Assembly: GCA_045543215.1 (NCBI GenBank)
Contig: JAZQMD010000133.1
Location: 1-37,964 of the forward strand
DNA length: 37,964 bases
Source: DXYV01 sp045543215
GTDB taxonomy: Bacteria > Bacillota > Clostridia > Oscillospirales > Oscillospiraceae
Direction: 5' to 3'
In this document: positions 31,700 to 37,452 of the stretch, piece after piece
How positions within the stretch are numbered: the first letter of the stretch is position 1
Layout of the letters: each line of letters starts with the position of its first letter
Position numbers and translations under genes: made by a program
The notes under the pieces: generated by a model
What the model saw: only the letters and a program-made list of their open reading frames with translations
Database searches by the model: none
Told to the model about the DNA's origin: nothing

Positions 31700-31913
31700 T
31701 TTTACTCCCTATCCCTTCTATAATTTTCTCCAACTCCTCCAGTTTAGCCTGCTGATCGTCCACTCGGATAGAACCCAAACTAACGTTGCAGGCATATAGG
31801 ATGGCATTGGCGGTCTTGGAATCAATCTCCCCGTTCAGGAGCATGTTGGCTACCCTGTTTACCGCCCGGCGCACCTCCCTGAATGTAGTCAGCTTCATTC
31901 GTTTCTTCTGCAT
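31683..31913 (-). CDS. Small conserved phage-type protein
   Basis: 76 residues: a basic start followed by FREVRRAVNRVANMLLNGEIDSKTANAILYACNVSL and an acidic helical end (KLEELEKIIEGI). Proteins of this build (repeated helix, no enzyme motif) occur beside DNA-packaging genes in Firmicutes phages; function unknown. GAGGT lies before the ATG. It follows the capsid gene by 57 bases, which hold a GGGGCG/CGCCCC hairpin (31933-31959). Confidence 0.6.
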   Translation of the reverse strand: MQKKRMKLTTFREVRRAVNRVANMLLNGEIDSKTANAILYACNVSLGSIRVDDQQAKLEELEKIIEGIGSKNEYKN

Positions 31914-31970
31914 GGCATTACCTCACAGACAAGGGGCGCATGGCTCACCCACACGCCCCCAACATGTCCA

Positions 31971-32816
31971 TTATGCGCTGGCTGTCTTCTGGTAGTAGAT
32001 GGCCAGTTTCTTGTTGTTCAGTAGAAAGGCATCGTAGACAATCCGGCCCTCGATCAGAGAGCCGGAGATGCCCGGCGGGTCTTGATGTACCCGGAAGTCT
32101 TCTAGCTTTGTGGGGGCCACACAAGCGGACGGATGGGCCAGCATGAAACCGAAGTTCTTAGGCAGTCTGGCAGCCGGGACGCGAATCACGGTCATTCCAT
32201 CTAACGTGGCAATGACACCCTTTGCCCTCATTTCAGCACCTATGTCACCATTGAAGGTAACAAGGCTATTCTGCTTCAACAGAGTGTGGACAGCGGTCGG
32301 GATCAACAGCACACGGCCAGTTTCAGGCACCATAGCATTGTCCAAAGCCTCAGAGGCCTTTAACACCTCAGTGTAAATGTTGTCAGCAGTCAGGGCCACG
32401 GCGGCGGGCTTCGTGCCAGCACCGGCAGCCATGACACCGTAGACGTAGCTGTCCACCTTTGGGATCACGACTTCCCGATTCTGGCGGGCCAGAGCGGATG
32501 GGGCGGCAAGCTGCCCGGCGGTTTCGTCGGTGTCCAGTTTGTCAATGGCGAAGGTGAAACTGCGGTCTTTGGTCAGCGTCATTTCCTGAGTAGTGGCATC
32601 CAGATCAGCCACGGGGCCGAACCGGCTCCAGTTGGTGGCGGTGTTTGCGCCGGTGCGGTCATAATCATTCATGGTGCTGGTAGAGATTTTATGCACCTTA
32701 ATTGTGTGTGCGCCCGTCCAGTCAAAGTCATTGTTTGTAAGTAGAGATTTTTTGCTCTCTAAAGAAAACTGCTCATCGGTATAAGGCAGAAATTTGGTTG
32801 TTAGCTTGATAGCCAA
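31971..32816 (-). CDS. Phage major capsid protein (HK97-fold type, inferred)
   Basis: 281 residues, with no processing-protease gene nearby. The sequence reads like coat proteins: an N-terminal arm, central VVIPKVDSYVYGVMAAGA..., VLLIPTAVHTLLKQNSLVTFNGDIGAEMRAKGVIATLDGMTVIRVP, and AFLLNNKKLAIYY at the end, which is the usual end of the coat fold. The start is a TTG at 32816 with TGGAG upstream. The scaffold gene directly before it supports the call. Fold assignment is inferred from pattern, not from a search. Confidence 0.78.
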   Translation of the reverse strand: MAIKLTTKFLPYTDEQFSLESKKSLLTNNDFDWTGAHTIKVHKISTSTMNDYDRTGANTATNWSRFGPVADLDATTQEMTLTKDRSFTFAIDKLDTDETAGQLAAPSALARQNREVVIPKVDSYVYGVMAAGAGTKPAAVALTADNIYTEVLKASEALDNAMVPETGRVLLIPTAVHTLLKQNSLVTFNGDIGAEMRAKGVIATLDGMTVIRVPAARLPKNFGFMLAHPSACVAPTKLEDFRVHQDPPGISGSLIEGRIVYDAFLLNNKKLAIYYQKTASA

Positions 32817-32830
32817 TTAAATTTACTCCA

Positions 32831-33286
32831 TTACTTTTTGAGGCCGAAGGCTGCGGAAATCCTGTGATCCCAATTCCCAGTTTCCCAATTTCCGGTTACG
32901 CCTGGGATCTCAATATGTTCATGCTGGGGATTCTTAAAGATATTATCCCGATCTTTAATCATATCGTGGAACAAAGCTGTCTCCTTACCCTTGTTCGCCG
33001 GGGCGGAGATCACCTTTTTCATCTCAGCAACAAAGTAGTCGCGGGTGATGTCGTTGATGAACTCCATTCCCTTCATGTTGCCTGTCAGGGCCTCCGTAAT
33101 AGCCTTCTCAGCAAGGCTTGTCAGCACTTTCTCAGCTTCGGCCTTCACTCTCTCACGAGCCAACCGCTCGGAAACGATGCGGTTTACATCGTCTTGGGTA
33201 AACATCTTCTTGCCACTCTGTCCCCTATTGTCCGCTGGGATGGCGTTGTTGGGCTGCTCGATGCTCATATTGATATGGTCATTCAT
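32831..33286 (-). CDS. Phage scaffolding protein
   Basis: 151 residues, charged and mostly helical: FTQDDVNRIVSERLARERVKAE is the signature of phage scaffold proteins of Firmicutes, followed by a long helix and a C-terminal coat-binding region. GGAGG precedes the ATG. Scaffold then capsid is the standard order in head modules; portal and terminase, normally before it, are missing. Confidence 0.8.
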   Translation of the reverse strand: MNDHINMSIEQPNNAIPADNRGQSGKKMFTQDDVNRIVSERLARERVKAEAEKVLTSLAEKAITEALTGNMKGMEFINDITRDYFVAEMKKVISAPANKGKETALFHDMIKDRDNIFKNPQHEHIEIPGVTGNWETGNWDHRISAAFGLKK

Positions 33287-33341
33287 AATAACCTCCGTTT
33301 AACGTCCGGATGGACTAGTTGCCCTTCTCCTCAAGGTGAAG

Positions 33342-33385
33342 AAAAAGAGCATGGGAGAACAGCCACTAAGCTGTTTCCCATGCTC
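33342..33385 (-). terminator. Strong hairpin-terminator upstream of the scaffold gene
   Basis: GAGCATGGG/CCCATGCTC plus AACAGC/GCTGTT (16 bp with one bulge, 6-nt loop) followed on the minus strand by TTTTTCTTC. It lies between a promoter (33453-33481) and the scaffold start, so structural-gene expression needs read-through. Confidence 0.8.
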
Positions 33386-33452
33386 CTTACAAGATAACCC
33401 TTGCCCCATAATGGGGCTTTGGGCGGTACTCCCATATTCAAATTCTAGGACA

Positions 33453-33481
33453 ATTGTATTATAAGTCCGGGGGGGTGTCAA
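33453..33481 (-). promoter_or_regulatory. Promoter for the scaffold-capsid operon
   Basis: TTGACA (33481-33476) and TACAAT (33458-33453), 17-nt spacing with seven consecutive Cs in the spacer. It lies in the 3' end of the broken gene at 33459-33660. Transcripts start about 160 bases before the scaffold ATG and meet the terminator after about 60 nt. Confidence 0.6.
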
Positions 33482-33660
33482 GCGTTTCCTTGCCCCTGTG
33501 CGGGTTTCCGGGCCGTCTAGTGGTCAAATACGCATGTCTAAATGGCGGGTGACGGTCACTTTTATGTATCTTAAATACCGGGGTAAAGGGCCTGGAGAGC
33601 CCCCATACTAGCGGTAGCCTCCTGTTCCTCATCGGGTAAGTACGCAATGGTGATTTTCAC
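33459..33660 (-). pseudogene. Small phage-type protein gene broken by a +1 shift
   Basis: GTG at 33660 behind AAAGGAGGG starts 29 residues (KITIAYLPDEEQEA...) ending at TAA 33573-33571. One base forward, the same strand continues FKIHKSDRHPPFRHAYLTTRRP to TAA at 33459. The two halves together resemble a small protein family common in clostridial phages (about 65 residues). Either a one-base insertion or a +1 frameshift at ATT-TAA-G, which would let the P-site tRNA slip to TTT. Confidence 0.65.
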
Positions 33661-33726
33661 GGTTTTCCCTCCTTTATCAGCGAGTAACAGTGCTATCTTG
33701 TATAGGGGCAAGGCTTACAGGATCGA

Positions 33727-34005
33727 TCATATCGTTATTTCCTCCCGCAGAAGCATGCCCAGACGAAAGCCATTGATAAAGCCTTGCTTTTCATAAGCAA
33801 TATAAGCGTTGATGTGTAAATCCTCCAGTTCACTCAGCGCATTAATCTCAGAAACAGTTGCGTACAAGCTGTCACTGAATGCATGATCAGCATTTTCGGT
33901 ATCTTCTATGCGTTCATACAGCTTCCCCGGATTTAGACCGTCCTTTAGGTGGCGGTTCTGGTCGGAACATGCCCAATACAGTCGGGTTAAAAATTCTGTG
34001 TTCAT
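33727..34005 (-). CDS. Hypothetical phage protein
   Basis: 92 residues, helical and acidic, with FINGFRLGMLLREE near the C-terminus. Start overlaps the stop of the preceding gene (ATGA). No function recognised; the family occurs in clostridial prophages. Confidence 0.65.
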   Translation of the reverse strand: MNTEFLTRLYWACSDQNRHLKDGLNPGKLYERIEDTENADHAFSDSLYATVSEINALSELEDLHINAYIAYEKQGFINGFRLGMLLREEITI

Positions 34006-34307
34006 ACTGTTATCCCCTCTCTATGTAGCCATTCATGGCGTATATAATCTACAACAGAATTAAGATGTTCCGTGTAGGGATAGCTCTTTTTCAAACTTTT
34101 CAGGGTCTTAATCACCCACTTGAAGTCACTCTGCGTAACATCCCTTAAAAATGCTACGGCTCCAAGGTGCGGTTCTTGTTCTGCCTGTTGGTCATGTACG
34201 CACATACATAGTATAGCAAGGAACATGGGCCTATCATGGTGACGGAGATGCTCAATGTAGGCCAAAAATCTCTGATCCTCTTCACTCAATAGATTGGAAT
34301 AACTCAT
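34002..34307 (-). CDS. Hypothetical element protein
   Basis: 101 residues, helical; no motif recognised. GGAGGGTG precedes its ATG, and the ribosome binding site follows directly on the TAA of the preceding gene. ATGA overlap with the following gene. Confidence 0.62.
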   Translation of the reverse strand: MSYSNLLSEEDQRFLAYIEHLRHHDRPMFLAILCMCVHDQQAEQEPHLGAVAFLRDVTQSDFKWVIKTLKSLKKSYPYTEHLNSVVDYIRHEWLHREGITV

Positions 34308-34320
34308 GCTTGCACCCTCC

Positions 34321-34485
34321 TTATCGTTCGTGTATAATGGAGGTGGAATTGAGGCTCGTTACAACCTGTTCCACCATGCCGCCGTCTCTGTGTTGCAGCA
34401 CAGGGGCGGCTTCTCTTTTGCAGTCGCATTTCTCGCCAGGGTCTAAATGGCTCCCACAATGGAGGCAGGTGCGGTAATAACTCAT
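34321..34485 (-). CDS. Small zinc-ribbon phage protein
   Basis: 54 residues beginning MSYYRTCLHCGSHLDPGEKCDC: two CxxC-type pairs (CxxC and CxC) form a likely zinc-binding ribbon. The family is frequent in clostridial phages. GGGAGGTG lies 5 nt before the ATG; ATGA overlap with the UGA-containing frame upstream. Two longer overlapping reading frames in this stretch are rejected in its favour. Confidence 0.7.
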   Translation of the reverse strand: MSYYRTCLHCGSHLDPGEKCDCKREAAPVLQHRDGGMVEQVVTSLNSTSIIHER

Positions 34486-34664
34486 GACGCACCTCCCATC
34501 ATCGCAGCAATCTGCAGCAGAGCGCATTGCTCCCCAATTTTGTAGGTCTCCCCGCGTGGGTTCTTCCGCTGATCTTCGTACCATCAGGCACAGCATTCAC
34601 CAAAGCAGTGGGCATGTCCTTTTGAGTGAGCCATAGATAGAATTGGGCAGGGTTTTTCTTCCAT
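34482..34664 (-). pseudogene. Cys-rich small phage protein with an in-frame UGA
   Basis: From the ATG at 34664 (AAGGAAG upstream) 26 residues lead to TGA at 34586-34584; the same frame then continues WYEDQRKNPRGETYKIGEQ and CALLQIAAMM to a TGA overlapping the next gene start (ATGA). Cys-rich front (CP, CFGECCA) and CALL-IA end match a family in which the sequence CAWW is expected, exactly where UGA occurs. Most simply a TGG-to-TGA nonsense mutation. Confidence 0.6.
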
Positions 34665-34686
34665 TATAATCTTCCTTTTATGGTTG

Positions 34687-34840
34687 GGTTAACCTTCCCC
34701 TTGTACAAATAAAAATGTTTTTTCTTAACCAAAGTTAACCGAGCATTTGGGTAACTTAGTTAATTATGGGTAACAAATTTGTTAAATGGTTAAAAGGGTT
34801 AAATAATAACATCAAATTTATATATATAGAGATAGTTAAC
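34687..34840. repeat. Iteron-like GGGTTAAC repeats with AT-rich stretch (candidate replication origin)
   Basis: About ten partial copies: GGTTAACC at 34687, TTAACC at 34725, GTTAACC at 34734, GGGTAAC at 34749 and 34768, GTTAA at 34759 and 34781, GGTTAA at 34788, GGGTTAA at 34796 and GTTAAC at 34835. The AT-rich segment 34800-34834 (TTTATATATATAG) lies inside. They overlap the 3' end of the repA-like gene, as in satellites and phages whose Rep protein binds an adjacent origin. Confidence 0.6.
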
Positions 34841-36137
34841 TCGCTTGGATAGCCCTGTGGAAGTTGGTATTGCTCAATACGGATACCACGGACATTTCCA
34901 CGACCTTTTTCACTATGGGTGATAATTAGGCCGTCACGCGCCTGGAGTTCACGAGCAAGCCCTCCGTCAAGCCGTTGTCTCAAATCTGTAAGACCATCAA
35001 ACGGCGGGAACCCAAGAATCTTAGCCCCCTCAGATTTAAGGTCGGCATAGCTCCAAAAGCCGCCACCGGGCCTGTCCGTGATAAGCTGGTTGAACACCTG
35101 GACAAGTGGCTCATTTTCATAGGGGATACCCTTCTCTTTGCGCTTGACAACGGTGATCAAATCCTCCGCAGTCATGGGATTAAATCCAATCAACTGGACA
35201 CCGCCCCGGTCGCCGATGGTATATGTAAGACTACGGCCCTTTGGGGCATTGGAACACTTTACACGAACGGCAATACGCTCAAGCTCATTATCGGGATTCT
35301 GGATGATTTGTAGCACACTGCGCATGGATGCCGGAATGTCAACACTGCCAAGGGCACGGTTGACTGGGGATTTGTCCCCATGCTTTTGCCTATGTGGGCA
35401 ATAATAATACAAGCACAGTCATTGCGGTCACATATATCAAACAGTTTAGCCAGCTCGGGCCGGGTCTCGTTAGCTCTAAACATGTCCACCTTTGCGCTCA
35501 TGAATGCCTGGAGTGGGTCAAAAATCACCAATTTGGCATTGATCTGCTTGATAGCCGACTCCACCTCGGGACTGTTGAAATTTAGTCCAGCGGCATTGCT
35601 TATAAAGTGACAATGGGTTAGATCTCCGCCGCTTGCTTCAATGCGTCCGCGCAGGATGGGCAAATCGTCCTCCACCGACAGGATCAGTACATCCCCCGGT
35701 GTGGTGATGGGTATATCCAGCAGTGGCCGCCCGGTAAATATATGGGCCGCGATAGCACAGACAAAAGCAGTCTTGCCAGTGCCGTTGTCGGCCTGAATCA
35801 GCGTTCCCTTGCCTTTTTGTATGTAGGGAGCAATCAGCCAGCGGGGCGGCTCATAGGGTACGTCAGAGGCCCGGATAAGGGTTGGCTTTACCTCTTGCGG
35901 AGGCTCGGGAGAATCGTGCATAGCCTCCTCTTTTAGTAGTTCCTCCATCGTCCCCCCTCGTTGAAGGTGGGCATAGATGGCAAGGGCCTGTTCGGCATAG
36001 GAAACATTGCCTTTCTTAAGTGATTCAATGCGCTCCAGCGGTAGCCCGTGGTTGATTAGATATGCAAAAGGATTATCAATTCCTGCCTTGTACAGTTCTT
36101 CCGCACAAATGGCGGAGTGGTTAGTGGTATTGCTCAC
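34756..36137 (-). pseudogene. RepA-like AAA ATPase/replicative helicase, split by a frameshift
   Basis: The N-terminal frame (GTG at 36137) gives 250 matching residues with Walker A DNGTGKT (117-123), Walker B VIFDP (D207) and IIIAHIGKSMG. It then leaves the family pattern; the -1 frame continues GDKSPVNRALGSVDIPASMRSVLQ to the stop at 34756. The switch is at a GGGG run near 35376-35381: a lost G, or a -1 frameshift. RecA/KaiC-fold ATPases of this type serve replication in plasmids and phages. GTGA overlap with the upstream gene. The C-terminal end is encoded by the iteron sequence. Confidence 0.75.
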
Positions 36138-36397
36138 TCGGCTACCGCTCCCCTCTGTGCCAGCTCGTTTAAATCCAGTGTAACCGCAATCTTTTCCGGG
36201 ATGCCGATCTCAACTACGCTATATCCCTGCCATTCACACAGACGGTGTATCAGTTCCTTAGAGGACTGTCCCACGATTTGGGCGGCTTGAAGTTGCTGCT
36301 TGGTTACGGGCACTGTAATGGCCTCCTTTGCACCAGTGTGGCGGTCATGGGCCAGCACGGGGAACACTCGTAGGTTAATGGTGATCTCGTTCTTCAA
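36134..36397 (-). CDS. Hypothetical element protein upstream of repA
   Basis: 87 residues, no recognised motif (VTKQQLQAAQIVGQSSKELIHRL in the middle). TTG start at 36397 with GGAGGAG upstream, in a TTGA overlap with the excisionase-like gene, and GTGA overlap with repA: a tight replication operon. Confidence 0.65.
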   Translation of the reverse strand: MKNEITINLRVFPVLAHDRHTGAKEAITVPVTKQQLQAAQIVGQSSKELIHRLCEWQGYSVVEIGIPEKIAVTLDLNELAQRGAVAE

Positions 36398-36591
36398 GCC
36401 GGCGCCTCCTCTCCTCCGAGGTAGGCCAGCAATGTATCCACATTGATGAGCCGTTTCCTGCCGACTGCAACATGTGGGATTTCGCCGTTGACAACCATTC
36501 TGTTGATCGCCCGCAATGTTACGGCAGTGTTGGGGTCAAGCTCCTTGATGATTGCAAGGGCTCCCTCTGCTGTTCTCATTCTTGCTGCCAT
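36394..36591 (-). CDS. Excisionase-like helix-turn-helix protein
   Basis: 65 residues with a MerR-like winged helix (TLRAINRMVVNGEIPHVAVGRKRLINVDTLLAYL), the layout of Xis/AlpA-type proteins that bend att DNA or act as activators. Its place as second gene of the early operon fits Xis or AlpA. No integrase is visible in the window. Confidence 0.75.
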   Translation of the reverse strand: MAARMRTAEGALAIIKELDPNTAVTLRAINRMVVNGEIPHVAVGRKRLINVDTLLAYLGGEEAPA

Positions 36592-36596
36592 TATGC

Positions 36597-36797
36597 TTAT
36601 TCCCCTTTTTCAATGATGTCTGCTACAGGAATCCCTAGTTCATTTGCCAGTTTGCCCGCTGACTTAGGCTCACAGGTACCTCGCCGAATGATAGTGCTAA
36701 TGCTCTGCCGGGAAATACCGCAGGTTGCTGCAAGGGCCGCTTTGGTCATGCCGCGCTCGGCAAGCAGGCCCTCTATTTTAGCTGTGCTAATGGTCAT
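36597..36797 (-). CDS. Cro-like XRE repressor
   Basis: 66 residues, a single helix-turn-helix (IEGLLAERGMTKAALAATCGISRQSISTIIRRG) of the lambda repressor-like fold. The frame opens at 36836, but GGAGGTG directly precedes the ATG at 36797. It is the first gene of the leftward operon, back to back with a CI-like gene: a lysogeny-type switch. Confidence 0.82.
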   Translation of the reverse strand: MTISTAKIEGLLAERGMTKAALAATCGISRQSISTIIRRGTCEPKSAGKLANELGIPVADIIEKGE

Positions 36798-36818
36798 ATA
36801 ATCACCTCCAATATTCGA

Positions 36819-36873
36819 TCTTTTCAGGAACATCATAGATTATAGATTTGGTCTTTTCAAGAATACTATGGAA
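36819..36873. promoter_or_regulatory. Two direct-repeat operators in the divergent switch
   Basis: TCTTTTCAGGAACATCATAGA (positions 36819 on, shared core TCTTTTCA-GAA-AT-GA) and a second copy from 36852 with TCTTTTCAAGAATACTATG. Offset 33 bases, about three helical turns. The copies overlap the -10 and -35 of the leftward promoter. Confidence 0.6.
36832..36860 (-). promoter_or_regulatory. Leftward early promoter of the element
   Basis: TTGAAA (36860-36855) and TATGAT (36837-36832), 17-nt spacing; covered by the operator repeats. Confidence 0.68.
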
Positions 36874-36878
36874 GTGCA

Positions 36879-36907
36879 TTGCATTTTTGTTCCCAACAGG
36901 ATACAAT
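36879..36907 (+). promoter_or_regulatory. Rightward promoter of the CI-like repressor gene
   Basis: TTGCAT (36879-36884) and TACAAT (36902-36907), 17-nt spacing, 22 bases before the ATG. Confidence 0.6.
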
Positions 36908-36929
36908 TATATACAAGGTGGTGATAGTT

Positions 36930-37376
36930 ATGGTTTACAGCTTAATACAAAAAGCAAGGCGGCAAAAGAAAATGACGCAAGAACAGCTTGCGTCACAGCT
37001 TTGTGTCCAGAGGGCAGTTGTATCAAAATATGAAACAGGTCGTATAACACCATCGCTTGAGCAGGCACAAAAAATTTCTGCCATTTTAGATATTCCATTT
37101 TTAGATTTAATTGGTATTGAACCAGAAAATAACGTTGAGTTAGAGAGGAAAAAGCTTGAAACTTTTATTATAGAGCATATAGGTAGAACTGAAAATTTTG
37201 ATTTAAACAAGCTTCTTGATGTATATTTTTATGATGAAAACGGGTTGCGCTTTAGAGGTGATAATATACAAATTGATGAATTTATAAATGCCTATGACAA
37301 ACTTAACCACGAGGGGCAGCAAAAAGTTTTGGACTATGTCTTAGACTTGTCTAAGATTGACGAATACAAAAAATAA
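36930..37376 (+). CDS. CI-like XRE repressor
   Basis: 148 residues: HTH domain (about 1-62, LIQKARRQKKMTQEQLASQL and VVSKYETGRITPSLEQ) and a C-terminal helical dimerisation region ending EGQQKVLDYVLDLSKID. No peptidase (LexA-type) Ser-Lys domain is visible, so it is probably relieved by an antirepressor or helper phage factor instead of RecA cleavage. Noticeably more AT-rich than its surroundings. AAGGTGGTG precedes the ATG; an upstream in-frame ATG at 36879 overlaps the promoter. Confidence 0.85.
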   Translation: MVYSLIQKARRQKKMTQEQLASQLCVQRAVVSKYETGRITPSLEQAQKISAILDIPFLDLIGIEPENNVELERKKLETFIIEHIGRTENFDLNKLLDVYFYDENGLRFRGDNIQIDEFINAYDKLNHEGQQKVLDYVLDLSKIDEYKK

Positions 37377-37452
37377 GGATTCCTTGTACCCGCCTTTTCA
37401 TTCAACTCCATGGATTTCCACCATAACGAAAGCCCGTCAGAGATGCCTTAAA

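Noticed and set aside
33458..33481. TTGACA with TATAAT at 12-nt spacing
   Set aside because: Spacing is too short for a sigma-70 promoter; the TACAAT 5 bases further gives 17 nt and is used instead.
34304..34596. Alternative frames 34304-34492 and the upstream extension 34486-34596
   Set aside because: They overlap the zinc-ribbon gene; the CxxC/CxC protein from 34485 with its own ribosome binding site and ATGA coupling is far more protein-like.
34482..34664. Selenocysteine or genetic code 4 explanation for the in-frame UGA
   Set aside because: No SECIS-like hairpin directly follows, and neighbouring element genes use TGA as a stop.
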